From contig VGVR01000003.1 of NCBI GenBank assembly GCA_016873995.1, positions 113,190 to 177,189 of the forward strand: a stretch of 64,000 bases of DNA, in the 5' to 3' direction. The stretch's first letter is position 1; the number at the start of each line of letters is the position of its first letter. The translations under genes and the position numbers were made by a program. Shown here in pieces: positions 27,253-36,574 of this stretch. Below the pieces are notes generated by a model. The model was given only the letters and a program-made list of their open reading frames with translations. It made no database searches and had not been told where the DNA came from. Source of the DNA: Gemmatimonadota bacterium (lineage in GTDB: Bacteria > Gemmatimonadota > Gemmatimonadetes > Longimicrobiales > Gaopeijiaceae).

Positions 27253-30200
27253 CCGCAGCGGACGTCCTGGAGCTCCCGCTCCGCGACGCGGCAGCTCGCG
27301 AGAAGATCGGCCGTGACCTGGACCGCAACCTGCTCGTCGAGGCCGGTGCGGGCTCAGGCAAGACCGCTGAGATGGTGGGTCGCATGGTGGCTCTCATCGA
27401 GACTGGTACGGCGACCGCGGACGAGATCGCTGCAGTGACGTTCACCAGGAAGGCAGCGGGTGAGCTCCGCGTTCGCTTCCAGGAACGCATGGAGGAGCGG
27501 CTGGCCGAGCACCGGAACCGCGGCGCCTCGAGCGACGCGGCCTGCGAGAGGCTCGCCCTGGGTCTGGACGAGATCGATCGCGCGTTCATCGGCACGATCC
27601 ACGCGTTCTGCGCACGACTCCTCAGGGAGAGGCCGCTCGAGATCGGCCTCGACCCCGGGTTCGAGGAGATGGAGGTGGAGGAGCGCATTACGCTGCGGCG
27701 TCGCTTCTGGCAGTCCTATCTCGAACGGCTCGCACGCGAGAGCGATCCGGTGCTCGAGGAGCTCGCGCTCGCCGGCCTGCGGCCGGGGTCGCTCCACGAG
27801 CTGTTCGACCAGGTGGTAGAGAATCCGGACGTGGACTTCGAGGCGGACGCGGTGTCCCCGGGGTCTCACGAGGATTTGGCCACGGTCAGGTCAGAGCTCG
27901 AGTCCCTCGTCGAGCGGGGGTGGGAGCTGATGCCGGCGCGAGAGCCCGACCCGGAGTGGGACTCCCTCCAGAAGAAGCTACGCACGCTGCACTTCACGCG
28001 AGACGTGACGGGATGGCGGGATCTCTCCGACCTCTACGAGGCCATCGGAGCGCTCTGCAAGGAGGGCCCGAACGGCCACCGCATCGTGCAGAAGCGTTGG
28101 CGCCACGCCGCACAGTCGAAGGTGCTCAAGGAGGATGTCGATGCATTCGGCGTCGGCGACACCCCGGCCCATCGCCTGTATATGCGCTGGCTCGCGCATC
28201 GATATGGTCTCGCGATCCGGCTGGCCCGCAGCGCCGCGGCCGAGTTCGCAGCCCACCGCCGACGCATCGGCAAGCTCGACTTCCAGGACCTGCTGGTTCT
28301 CGCCGCCGACCTGTTGCGCGGGAACCCAGTGGTGCGGCGGGATCTGGGCGCTCGCTACCGGCGCCTGCTGGTCGACGAATTCCAGGACACCGATCCGCTG
28401 CAGGCCGAGATCATGCTCTTGCTGGCCTCCGAGCCCGAGGGCGACGCGGGGGCCGGGAGGCATGCCGGCAATGCGGTGGTCACGGTTGCCGATGCTGCGG
28501 TGGTCGATGCCGGCGATGCGGTCGTCGCGGGTGCCGATGCTGTGGTGGTCGCGGGTGCCGCCGACGGGCGCTCGCACTCCCCAGAGTGGATGCGCGTGAC
28601 GCCGCGGCCGGGTGCGCTCTTCGTGGTGGGGGACCCGAAGCAGAGCATCTATCGCTTCCGTCGTGCGGATATCCAGCTGTACGGACTCGTGAAGGATCGG
28701 TTTCGCGAGTTCGGAGAGACGGTGGAGCTGACCACGAACTTTCGGTCACGGCCGCCGATTGGCGATCTCGTCAACGAGCATTTCGCGACGGACGGGTTCT
28801 TCCCGAGCGCCGCGACGCCCGAGCAGGCCGCGTTCGAGAGGCTGAACACGCGACCTCCGTCGGCGTCGGCCCCGGCGGAGGGGGTGTTCACGTACCAGGT
28901 CGCGCCTCTGGAGGCGAACACGAACGCGGCGGCGAGAGACGACGCCGAGCGGCTTGCGTCGTGGATCCGCGCGCGGGTGGATCGCGGAGAACGCCAGCCG
29001 GGCGACTTCCTGATCCTGACCCGTGTGAAGGCCCGCCTCGAGGCGTATGCGCGCGCGCTCGAGTCGTATGGCCTCCCGGTCGAGGTGACCGGGGCGGGTA
29101 TCGGCGCGGAGGAGGAGATCCGCGAGCTCGAGGTCGTGTTGCAGTGTCTGATCGATCCCGGCAACCCCGTGCGGGTCACGGCGGCCTTGGTGGGGATCTG
29201 CTTCGGGCTGGATTTCGAGCGCCTGCTCGCTCATCGCATCGACGGGGGCGGCTTCGATGTGATGCGACCGGGCGACCGTGGGCATGCGGACGTGCTGGCG
29301 GCGCTCCGGACGCTGCATGCCTGGTGGCGCGCCGCAGCCCGTGAGCCGGCGGACGTCTTCGTTCCCAGGCTCGTGAGCGAGATCGGTTTGCTGCCCCTGG
29401 CAGCGGCGCGCGACCTGGGCGCGGAGCGAGCGGGTGCCTTGGTATTCGCGCTCGACGCGGTGCGCGCGGCCGCACTCGGAGGCGATGCGTCGCTTCCGGG
29501 CGCGATCACCGCCATCGACTCGGCGCTCGCCTTGGCGGAAGCGGAGGCGCCGCTCGAGCCCGCGCGTCCCGATGTCGTCCGCCTGATGAACCTCCACCAG
29601 GCCAAGGGCCTCGAGGCGACGGTCGTCGTGCTGGCCGATCCGAGCGGTAGCAGACCCCACCAACCCGAGCTCCACGTCGAGCGGCGCGCGGACGGGCGGG
29701 CTGTCGGTTTCGCGCGGCTGTTCGAGACGGGCGAGGGGTGGAGCTCGGGGAGGGACCTGGCCAGGCCGGAGCAATGGGGAGCGATGGCGGATGTCGAGAG
29801 GCGCTTCGCCGCGGCCGAGGAAGTGCGGCTCCTCTACGTGGCCGTGACCCGCGCGAAAGAGGAGCTGGTGGTCGCGACCTGGCCCGACAAGCCGGACGAA
29901 TCGTTCTGGAGCGCGCTGCATCCGTGGCTGGAGCGGCGGGCGACGCGCCTCGAGATCGAGGTCGCCGATCCACCCGCGCGCGCCGAGGTCGGGACGGACG
30001 TCGTGGAGGCCGTGGAGCGCTCGGTGGCGGCCTCGGCGCGGGCGCTCACCGCGATGCGTGGCCCCACCTACCTCCGCCGCACCGTCACCGAGGTCGCCAA
30101 GCCCGAAGGTACGGGCGCACGAGCGACGGAACCCGCGCCGCCAGTAGGAGCCCCGACGGACGAGCTGCGCGGCTTCTCTTGGGGGAGCGCGGTGCACGGC

Positions 30201-30794
30201 GCGCTGGCTGCGGCCGCGCGCGCCCCGGGCGTCGAGCCGCTGCGGGCAACTTGCCGAGACTTGCTCGTGGAGTACGGCAGGCCGGTCGACGACCACGGCG
30301 AGCCGGTCGAGCTCGAGGAGCTGGCCGCGCTCGTGCGCACGGTTCAGGGCTCGGAGCTCTGGGCTCGCGCCATGCGCGCCGAGCGCGTCTTGGCCGAAGT
30401 CTCCTTCGCGGTACCGCAGTGGCGATCGGCCCCGACGGCCGAGAGCGGCGCAGACCAGGACGACCCGTCCACCGAGCTCCGCCAGCTCGACCTCTTCGGC
30501 GGTGGCGCGGCTGCGCGGGAAGAAGTGGATCCGTCGTCGAGGGCGTCCGAGGGCGACGAAGGACCTCCGGTCGTGCTGGAGGGCGTGATCGACCTCGCCT
30601 TCCTCGAAACTGGTGGCTGGGTGATCGCCGACTACAAGACCGACATCGGCACCGACCCCGAGTTCGCGAGTCGATCGACGGCCTACAGACGGCAGGTCGA
30701 CCTCTACGCCGCCGCATGGTCGGCGCTGACGTCGGCTCCCGTAAAGCAGCGCGTTCTCTTCTTCACCGCGCAGGGGCGCGAGGTGCGTTGGTGA
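27249..30794 (+). CDS. addA: AddA-like UvrD-family helicase/nuclease
   Basis: A 1,181-residue helicase-nuclease. Walker A EAGAGSGKT lies at residues 31-39, TFTRKAAGELR follows, and motif II VDEFQDTDPLQ is near 374-384. VVGDPKQSIYRFRRADI is near 458, the motif VRLMNLHQAKGLEATVVVL is present, and VAVTRAKEEL completes motif VI. The C-terminal nuclease has IADYKTD (Asp1128, Lys1130). It is the motor of the AddAB complex. Between motifs II and III there is an unusual ~45-residue insertion of Ala/Val/Asp/Gly repeats. The start is the ATG in the four-base overlap with addB; an upstream in-frame extension is rejected. Confidence 0.9.
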   Translation: MTAADVLELPLRDAAAREKIGRDLDRNLLVEAGAGSGKTAEMVGRMVALIETGTATADEIAAVTFTRKAAGELRVRFQERMEERLAEHRNRGASSDAACERLALGLDEIDRAFIGTIHAFCARLLRERPLEIGLDPGFEEMEVEERITLRRRFWQSYLERLARESDPVLEELALAGLRPGSLHELFDQVVENPDVDFEADAVSPGSHEDLATVRSELESLVERGWELMPAREPDPEWDSLQKKLRTLHFTRDVTGWRDLSDLYEAIGALCKEGPNGHRIVQKRWRHAAQSKVLKEDVDAFGVGDTPAHRLYMRWLAHRYGLAIRLARSAAAEFAAHRRRIGKLDFQDLLVLAADLLRGNPVVRRDLGARYRRLLVDEFQDTDPLQAEIMLLLASEPEGDAGAGRHAGNAVVTVADAAVVDAGDAVVAGADAVVVAGAADGRSHSPEWMRVTPRPGALFVVGDPKQSIYRFRRADIQLYGLVKDRFREFGETVELTTNFRSRPPIGDLVNEHFATDGFFPSAATPEQAAFERLNTRPPSASAPAEGVFTYQVAPLEANTNAAARDDAERLASWIRARVDRGERQPGDFLILTRVKARLEAYARALESYGLPVEVTGAGIGAEEEIRELEVVLQCLIDPGNPVRVTAALVGICFGLDFERLLAHRIDGGGFDVMRPGDRGHADVLAALRTLHAWWRAAAREPADVFVPRLVSEIGLLPLAAARDLGAERAGALVFALDAVRAAALGGDASLPGAITAIDSALALAEAEAPLEPARPDVVRLMNLHQAKGLEATVVVLADPSGSRPHQPELHVERRADGRAVGFARLFETGEGWSSGRDLARPEQWGAMADVERRFAAAEEVRLLYVAVTRAKEELVVATWPDKPDESFWSALHPWLERRATRLEIEVADPPARAEVGTDVVEAVERSVAASARALTAMRGPTYLRRTVTEVAKPEGTGARATEPAPPVGAPTDELRGFSWGSAVHGALAAAARAPGVEPLRATCRDLLVEYGRPVDDHGEPVELEELAALVRTVQGSELWARAMRAERVLAEVSFAVPQWRSAPTAESGADQDDPSTELRQLDLFGGGAAAREEVDPSSRASEGDEGPPVVLEGVIDLAFLETGGWVIADYKTDIGTDPEFASRSTAYRRQVDLYAAAWSALTSAPVKQRVLFFTAQGREVRW
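28465..28562 (+). repeat. Imperfect tandem repeat inside addA
   Basis: About four units of 21-24 bases, each with a core like GATGC(G/T)GTGGTCG followed by CGGGTGCC. They encode NAVVTVAD, AAVVDAG, DAVVAGA and DAVVVAGA. The tract sits between helicase motifs II and III and is surrounded by HAG and AADGRSHSPEW linkers. It looks like a minisatellite-type expansion kept in frame. Confidence 0.6.
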
Positions 30795-30812
30795 CGGGCA
30801 GGGTCAGTTAGC

Positions 30813-30818
30813 TAGCTT
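30813..30818 (+). promoter_or_regulatory. -10-like TAGCTT, leaderless arrangement
   Basis: TAGCTT ends five bases before the ATG at 30824, and no Shine-Dalgarno sequence precedes the ATG. Transcription would begin at or next to the start codon. A TTGGTG 19 bases upstream is a possible -35. Confidence 0.4.
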
Positions 30819-30823
30819 CACTC

Positions 30824-31384
30824 ATGAACCTCTTCGACGCGATTCGAGCTCGCCGCTCGATCAAGGACTTCACGCCGCGCCCCGTCTCTCGCGAGCAGAT
30901 CGAGCAGTTGCTCGAGGCCGCGGTGCAGGCGCCGAATCATCGCTTGACCGAGCCGTGGCGGTTCTACGTGCTCGGGGCTCAGGCCAGACGCGCGTACGGT
31001 GCTGCTCTCGGCGCGCGCAAAGCGAAGCGCGCCGAGGACCCGGCCGCTGCTGCGGAAGTCATCAGGAAGGTCGAAGAGAAGCACGCCGCGCTGCCCGCGA
31101 TGCTTGCGGTGAGTGTCGTGCTCGCACAAGACCCCGAGGTCCGTGAGGAGGATCTCGCGGCTACCTACATGGCCGTCCAGAACCTGCTGCTCGCTGCGCC
31201 CGCCCTCGGGCTCGGGACTCACCTGAAGACCGGCGCGATCATGCAGGACCCACGCGCGCGCGCCGCCGTCGGCGTGCCCGAGGCGGAGCGCATCATCGCG
31301 ATCGTGGAGCTCGGCGAGCCCGCGGCGCAACCGGCGGCCAAGGCGCGGAAGCCGGCGCCGGCGCTGACCACGTGGGTGCCGTGA
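30824..31384 (+). CDS. Nitroreductase-family flavoprotein
   Basis: A 186-residue FMN-dependent enzyme. The family start is clear: MNLFDAIRARRSIKDFTPRPV (R-x-RRS-x-x-x-F), then EAAVQAPNHRLTEPWRFYVL, which holds the FMN contacts. LAATYMAVQNLLLAAPALGLG and ERIIAIVELGEP complete the domain. Members reduce nitro groups, quinones or enones with NAD(P)H; the substrate is not predictable. The short length is typical. It lies 29 bases after addA but appears to have its own leaderless promoter. Confidence 0.85.
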   Translation: MNLFDAIRARRSIKDFTPRPVSREQIEQLLEAAVQAPNHRLTEPWRFYVLGAQARRAYGAALGARKAKRAEDPAAAAEVIRKVEEKHAALPAMLAVSVVLAQDPEVREEDLAATYMAVQNLLLAAPALGLGTHLKTGAIMQDPRARAAVGVPEAERIIAIVELGEPAAQPAAKARKPAPALTTWVP

Positions 31385-31554
31385 CGCGGTCGATGGTTGC
31401 TCCGCGGCCGCGATCGCCAGCCTGGTGAGTGCCCCCGCTCGACCGTCCCTGGCCGTCGCGCTCGCGCGAATGGTGACCGTGGCTGTGCTCGATGAGCGCG
31501 AGGCATTGCGCCTCTGGCGCTGACCCGCGCTGGCACGTTTCTCCGCAGCCTGGT

Positions 31555-31560
31555 TACGTT
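31555..31560 (+). promoter_or_regulatory. -10-like TACGTT, leaderless arrangement
   Basis: TACGTT ends six bases before the ATG at 31567. No clear ribosome site is present. CTGGCA 19 bases upstream may be a weak -35. The rest of the 31385-31566 gap shows nothing recognisable. Confidence 0.45.
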
Positions 31561-31566
31561 GGATCG

Positions 31567-33276
31567 ATGACGCGCCCCACCGCACACCGGCTCTGGCTCA
31601 CCGCGGTCGCGGCTGCCGCGTTGCTCGCTCCGGCTTCCGCCGGTGCGCAGACCGTGCTCGTGCGCGTATTCTCCAGTGACACGTCTCAGCCGCTGTTCGG
31701 GGCGCTGGCGTACCTCATCGACGACGAAGGGCGGGCGATTCGGACCGTGCTCACCGACGAGCGGGGCAGGGCGCTCTTCGTCACCGTGCCGCCTGCCCGG
31801 TACCGGGTCCGCGCCGAGATGATCGGGATGGCCACCCGAGACACGGATGCGTTCGTGGTGGCTCAGGGCCCCACGGATCTGGGAGAGCTGACGCTGGATC
31901 CGCGCCCGATCGACCTGGAGCGCATCGACGTCACGGCGGAGCGGCGCCGCTGCACCTCGAACCCAGCAGCGGAGGGCCTGGTGATGGCTACGCTGTGGGA
32001 GGAGGCGCGCAAGGCGCTCTCCGCAGCCGACCTGACCGACAGACAGGGGCTCTATCGCTACGAGACGATGGTCTACGAGCGCGACCTGGCTCCGGACCGC
32101 CGCATGGTGCTGCGGGAGGAGGAGTCACGCCGCGAAGGCTTCATGAGGAGCCCGTTCGAGAGCCTGACTCCCGAAGACTTCGCACAGGGCGGCTTCGTCA
32201 GGCGCGACGGACTCGAGTTGGTGTACCACGCTCCCGACGCTCGCGCGCTCCTCTCCGAGTCGTTTCAGGAAACGCACTGCTTCAGGGTGACGGCGGGAGA
32301 GGAAGGGTCGGACGTGATCGGTCTCAGCTTCGAGCCCGTCGGCAGGCGCGGAAACCTCGTGGACATCTCTGGCACGCTCTGGCTCAGCGAGCAAACCGCC
32401 GAGCTCCGTTGGCTCGAGTACGTGTACGCGAACCTCGAACTGCCGACTGCTGCGCCGCCAGCAGGCGGGCGCGTCGAGTTTCAGCGGATGGAGGGCGGGA
32501 CCTGGATCATTCCGGAGTGGTGGATCGAGATGCCCGTCTTCGACATGCGCCTCCTGGACGACCGCACCTCGCGCCCGGCTCTCCGAGCAATGCGACGCTC
32601 CGGGGGCCGCGTGCTCGCCGTGCACGAGGGGGGCGGGAGGACTCTGACCGGGCGCCGGCAGACGGGAGGCATCGAGGGCATCGTGGTCGACAGCGCGGGT
32701 GCTCCCATCGTCGGGGCACGCGTCGGCGTTCTGGGTGGGAGTCAGGAGATCTTCACCGACGAGAGCGGAAGCTTCGGGCTCCTCGGGTTGAGTGGCGGCA
32801 CACAGCAGGTCTACTTCGTCGATCCGCGCCTAGGCGATGCGGGACTCCTGCCGCCGTTGGTCGAGCGCGAAGTGATCGTCGGAGAGGTGTCGTATCTCGA
32901 GCTGCACATGCCCTCCGTGGGCGAGCTGCTCCGAGCAGCGTGCAGCGCCGAGCCGCTCGAGTCGGGGAGAGGCGTGCTCCTGGGCCGGGTCGTGGACGAG
33001 GCCGGTGCGCCTTGGCCGGGGGCGACCGTCCGTGTGTCCTGGTCCGACCGCCAAGCGCTGGACTCCTCCGTGCAGACGCGCGTGCTCCTGCAGGAGCGGG
33101 GCGGCGGGTTGCAGGTGACCAGCGCCGCTGACGGTACCTACCGGGTGTGCGGAGTGCCGCGCGCCGAGCCGCTCACGCTCTCGACCATCGTCGACGGCAA
33201 CGATCGTGCGGCAGGGTCCGCGTCCATCGGCGCGGACGACGTGGGGCTCGTGCACGAGATCCGCAGGCCGCGATAG
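31567..33276 (+). CDS. Secreted protein with carboxypeptidase-regulatory-like domains
   Basis: A 569-residue exported protein. The signal peptide reads MTRPTAHRLWLTAVAAAALL and is cut after AGA-Q near residue 25. Residues ~26-115 form a first carboxypeptidase-regulatory-like beta domain (VFSSDTSQPLFGALAYLIDDEG, ARYRVRAEMIGM). A ~250-residue unknown domain follows, with FEPVGRRGNLVDISGTLWLSE. Two more such beta domains lie near 375-445 (GIEGIVVDSAGAPIVGARV) and 480-550 (LLGRVVDEAGAPWPGATVRV). ATG 31567 is preferred over the upstream frame because the signal peptide begins there. Likely periplasmic or surface exposed; role unknown, but paired with a muramidase gene. Confidence 0.75.
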   Translation: MTRPTAHRLWLTAVAAAALLAPASAGAQTVLVRVFSSDTSQPLFGALAYLIDDEGRAIRTVLTDERGRALFVTVPPARYRVRAEMIGMATRDTDAFVVAQGPTDLGELTLDPRPIDLERIDVTAERRRCTSNPAAEGLVMATLWEEARKALSAADLTDRQGLYRYETMVYERDLAPDRRMVLREEESRREGFMRSPFESLTPEDFAQGGFVRRDGLELVYHAPDARALLSESFQETHCFRVTAGEEGSDVIGLSFEPVGRRGNLVDISGTLWLSEQTAELRWLEYVYANLELPTAAPPAGGRVEFQRMEGGTWIIPEWWIEMPVFDMRLLDDRTSRPALRAMRRSGGRVLAVHEGGGRTLTGRRQTGGIEGIVVDSAGAPIVGARVGVLGGSQEIFTDESGSFGLLGLSGGTQQVYFVDPRLGDAGLLPPLVEREVIVGEVSYLELHMPSVGELLRAACSAEPLESGRGVLLGRVVDEAGAPWPGATVRVSWSDRQALDSSVQTRVLLQERGGGLQVTSAADGTYRVCGVPRAEPLTLSTIVDGNDRAAGSASIGADDVGLVHEIRRPR

Positions 33277-34449
33277 GTGGTTCGGGTCCGCCGCGGAGTG
33301 GAACGGCTGCTGTCGGGCGATGCGCCCCATCTGCGCACATGTTCGCTCGGACTCATTGCGCACCCGGCCTCAGTGACGGACGACCTGACCCACTCTGCGA
33401 CCGCGCTACTCGACCGAGGCTGGAAGCTCAGGGCGCTCTTCGGCCCCCAGCACGGGGCCAGGGGCGAGAAGCAGGACAACATGGTGGAGTCCGCGCCCTA
33501 CACGGACCCCGTGAGCGGACTTCCGGTGCACTCTCTCTACGGAGACGTGCGCAAGCCCACGCCAGACATGCTGCGTGGCCTCGACGCCGTGCTCTTCGAC
33601 CTGCAGGACGTGGGCGTGCGTGTCTACACCTTCGTATGGACGATGGCGCTCGCCATGGAGGCGTGCGCCGAGGCGGGAGTGCGCTTCGTGGTGCTCGACC
33701 GCCCGAACCCCATCGGCGGGGAGAAGCGCGAAGGGCCGGTGCTGCGCGCCGGCTACGAGTCGTTCGTCGGACTGCACCCGGTGCCGCTGCGGCACGGGCT
33801 CACGTGCGGTGAGATGGCGCAGTGGCTGAACGCAGAGAGGCGTATAGGATGCGACCTGGAGGTCATCGCCTGCCAGGGATGGCGTCGCTCCATGACGTGG
33901 ACGGAGACCCGCCTCCCCTGGGTCATGCCCAGTCCCAACCTGCCCACGCCCGAATCGTGTGCGGTCTACCCGGGCATGGTCCTGCTCGAGGGCACGAACC
34001 TCTCCGAAGGGAGGGGGACGACGCGGCCGTTCGAGCTCTTCGGCGCGCCGTTCGTCGACGCGTATGCGCTCGAGCGGCGCCTCGGCGATACGCTCGGGGC
34101 CGGCGTGAGGGTGCGCCCTTGCCACTTCGAGCCCACCTTCCAGAAGCACGCGGGGCGCATGTGCGGCGGTGGGCAGATCCACGTGACCGACCAGGGTGCG
34201 TTTCGTCCCGTGCATACGGCGGTCGCGATTCTCGCGGCGGTGCAGGCGGTGTCGGCGGGTCAGTTCTCGTGGCGCGCTCCGCCGTACGAGTACGAGACCG
34301 TGAAGCCGCCCATCGACATCTTGTGGGGCAGCGACGCCCTGCGCACGGCAATCGACCGAGGTGCTTCGGCGGACGAGATTCTGTCCGGTGACGAGGCCGG
34401 ACAGGAGGCCTTCTCGACCAACGTGGCGCCTTACCTGTTATACGACTAG
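33277..34449 (+). CDS. NamZ-type exo-beta-N-acetylmuramidase (DUF1343)
   Basis: A 390-residue protein of the DUF1343 family, whose characterised member NamZ releases MurNAc from the ends of peptidoglycan fragments. The family marks are FGPQHGARGEKQDNM, LPVHSLYGD, DLQDVGVRVYTFVWTM, DRPNPIGG and PSPNLPTPESCAVYPG...EGTNLSEGRGTTRPFE. GTG 33277 begins directly after the previous stop. I see no signal peptide, so it may act on recycled fragments in the cytoplasm, unless the true start is elsewhere. The position suggests coupling to the secreted beta-domain protein before it. Confidence 0.88.
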   Translation: MVRVRRGVERLLSGDAPHLRTCSLGLIAHPASVTDDLTHSATALLDRGWKLRALFGPQHGARGEKQDNMVESAPYTDPVSGLPVHSLYGDVRKPTPDMLRGLDAVLFDLQDVGVRVYTFVWTMALAMEACAEAGVRFVVLDRPNPIGGEKREGPVLRAGYESFVGLHPVPLRHGLTCGEMAQWLNAERRIGCDLEVIACQGWRRSMTWTETRLPWVMPSPNLPTPESCAVYPGMVLLEGTNLSEGRGTTRPFELFGAPFVDAYALERRLGDTLGAGVRVRPCHFEPTFQKHAGRMCGGGQIHVTDQGAFRPVHTAVAILAAVQAVSAGQFSWRAPPYEYETVKPPIDILWGSDALRTAIDRGASADEILSGDEAGQEAFSTNVAPYLLYD

Positions 34450-34456
34450 CCGGGGT

Positions 34457-34855
34457 TCAGCGGCAGGTAGTGGCGGTCCGGAAGTCGGGCGGGATATCGA
34501 GGTTGACGGTCTCGCCGGGGCTCACGGTGATGACGTCCGTGACGCAGGAAGGGCCCGCGAGCAGGTCGATCTGGATGCGCAGGGAGCTCGTGAAGCTCCA
34601 CGGCGTGGTGAACACAGCGCTCGAGTTACCGCCGACGTTGCCCAGCCGCCGCTCGCCGGTGTCACTGATCGCGGTGAGTGAGGCGTCGTAGAAGTTCTGA
34701 TTCCGCACGCGAATGCGGATGTCGGCGGCCACCACACCCCCGGGAGCGAACGGATCGGACCCGGCCAGAGGACGCCCGGTGCGCCCACAGGCGGTGGCGG
34801 TCGCGGCCAGCCCGGCGGCGAGCAGGCAAGTGGCGAATCTCGTCTTCCGAGTCAT
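34457..34855 (-). CDS. Predicted small lipoprotein
   Basis: A 132-residue protein. MTRKTRFATCLLAAGLAATA ends in a lipobox with Cys near 23 (ATAC), so a lipid-anchored protein is predicted. The mature part has a beta pattern, IRIRVRNQNFYDASLTAIS followed by SLRIQIDLLAG and a Cys pair (GPSC and the final TTC). ATG 34855 has GGAG five bases upstream. It lies 44 bases after the acyl-CoA ligase gene on the same strand. Function unknown. Confidence 0.6.
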   Translation of the reverse strand: MTRKTRFATCLLAAGLAATATACGRTGRPLAGSDPFAPGGVVAADIRIRVRNQNFYDASLTAISDTGERRLGNVGGNSSAVFTTPWSFTSSLRIQIDLLAGPSCVTDVITVSPGETVNLDIPPDFRTATTCR

Positions 34856-34899
34856 CAGGGCTCCTACCCGGCTCACGGTCTTCCAGGTCCGCGGGTTGG

Positions 34900-36405
34900 T
34901 CAGGTTCCGGGCGGCCCTTCGAAGAGCGCACGCACCGACGGCTTCGTCACCTTTCCCATCGGGTTGCGGGGCAGCTCGGGCATGAAGAGGATCTGCTTGG
35001 GCACCTTGTAAGGAGCCAGCCGATCTTTGGCGTAGGCGCGCAGCTCCGCCTCCGAGAGTTGGGCGTTCGGTCGGGTCACCACGGCGGCACAAACGCGCTC
35101 GCCCCAGTCGGAGTCGGCCACGCCGACCACTGCGCAGTCCGCGACGGCTGCGTGGGTCCGTAGGACGTCCTCGATCTCCAGGGCCGAGACCTTTTCGCCC
35201 CCGGTCTTGAGAATGTCCACACTGGAGCGCCCGAGGATACGCCAGGCGCCGTGGTCGACGACGGCCAGGTCCCCGGTGCGGAACCACCCGTCGGCCGTGA
35301 ACGCAGCCGCAGTCTCACGGGGGCGCTCCCAGTACGAGGCGAAGACGGTCGGCCCGTACACTTGGACTTCACCTGGCGTGCCCGCCGGAACAGGCGCGTC
35401 TGTGTCATCGGCGAGACGGACCCCCACGCCCGGCAGCGGTGCACCGACGAAGCCCGGCCGACGCTCCCCCACGAGGGGGTTGGACAGTGCCATGCCGATC
35501 TCCGTCATGCCGTACCGCTCGAGCAGGCGATGGCCGGTAATCTGCTCCCACCGTTCCAGCGTCGGGACGGGCAGCGCAGCGGAGCCCGAGACCATGAGGC
35601 GGCACGCGCGCGCTCCGTCGGACCAGGCCGTACGCACCTCGGGGGGAGCTGCGTCCCATGCGTCGATGAGGCGCGCGTATACGGTGGGCACAGCCATGTA
35701 GAGCGTCAGACTGTTCGAAGCGAGCCGCTCCCAGACCGGGGTGGGGGTGAAGCTCGGCATGATCTCGCAGAGCGCGCCGTTCCAGAGTGCCGACGTGAGC
35801 ACGTTGACGATGCCGTGCACGTGGTGCAGCGGTAAGTGCAGCAGCACCCGATCATCTGCGGTCCACGCCCACGCAGCGCTGAGCGACTCCACCTGAGCCT
35901 GGATGTTGCCGTGCGTGAGCAGCGCGCCCTTGGGCCGTCCCGTGGTGCCTGACGTGTAGAGGATCAGGCACGCGCGCTCGCGCGTGAGGTCCGGCAGGAC
36001 TTCCGTCCGAGCGGCGCGAGGGACGTCCGTGGTTAGGATCACGGGGATCCGCCGCGCCGCCGCCGAGGCCGCGACTCGGGCCGCGAGCTCGGGGTGGGCG
36101 ATGACGGCGGCGGCACCTGCGTCGTCGAGCACGTGCTCGAGCTCCGCGGTGGGGTGTGAAACTGCCATCGGAACGGCGATTCCTCCGGCCCGCCAGATGG
36201 CCCACTGGGCGGTGACGTACGCCCAGCCCGGAGGGGCCAAGAGGCAGATGCGGTCTTCCGCGAGATCGCGCCGGTCGCCGAGCAGTCGAGACGCGACCGC
36301 CGCGGACGTGGCGAGCAGGTCGGCATACGAGAACCGACCTTCGGGGGCTACGATCGCGGTGCGCGCGCCGAACCCGAGGGCGCGCGTGAAGAGGGGGAGC
36401 GTCAC
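34900..36405 (-). CDS. Acyl-CoA synthetase (ACSF3/malonyl-CoA ligase-like)
   Basis: A 501-residue ANL-superfamily ligase. Motif A3 reads LILYTSGTTGRPKGALLTH, A5 is ERYGMTEIGMALSNPL, A7/A8 is DGWFRTGDLAVVD and DILKTGGEKVSALEIE, and the catalytic Lys is in NPMGKVTKPSV at the end. The segment TEIGMALSNPL...GFVGAPLPGV is close to ACSF3-type malonyl/methylmalonyl-CoA synthetases. It activates an organic acid with ATP and CoA. GTG start at 36405 without a clear ribosome site. Medium-chain fatty acids are the alternative substrate. Confidence 0.82.
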   Translation of the reverse strand: MTLPLFTRALGFGARTAIVAPEGRFSYADLLATSAAVASRLLGDRRDLAEDRICLLAPPGWAYVTAQWAIWRAGGIAVPMAVSHPTAELEHVLDDAGAAAVIAHPELAARVAASAAARRIPVILTTDVPRAARTEVLPDLTRERACLILYTSGTTGRPKGALLTHGNIQAQVESLSAAWAWTADDRVLLHLPLHHVHGIVNVLTSALWNGALCEIMPSFTPTPVWERLASNSLTLYMAVPTVYARLIDAWDAAPPEVRTAWSDGARACRLMVSGSAALPVPTLERWEQITGHRLLERYGMTEIGMALSNPLVGERRPGFVGAPLPGVGVRLADDTDAPVPAGTPGEVQVYGPTVFASYWERPRETAAAFTADGWFRTGDLAVVDHGAWRILGRSSVDILKTGGEKVSALEIEDVLRTHAAVADCAVVGVADSDWGERVCAAVVTRPNAQLSEAELRAYAKDRLAPYKVPKQILFMPELPRNPMGKVTKPSVRALFEGPPGT

Positions 36406-36574
36406 GTGGCTGGGGCTTCAGGACCGACCGAGTCGGGCGGATGTTGGGATGCGGTCACACGTAACGAAACCGAGGGGCCGCGCTCGGTGCAACTCTTGCC
36501 GCGGGAGACGAGAGCGTCTTGTCCTCGGCCCGCCTGCGAGGTAGCGTCGATTTCCTTCGACCAAGCCTGACTCC

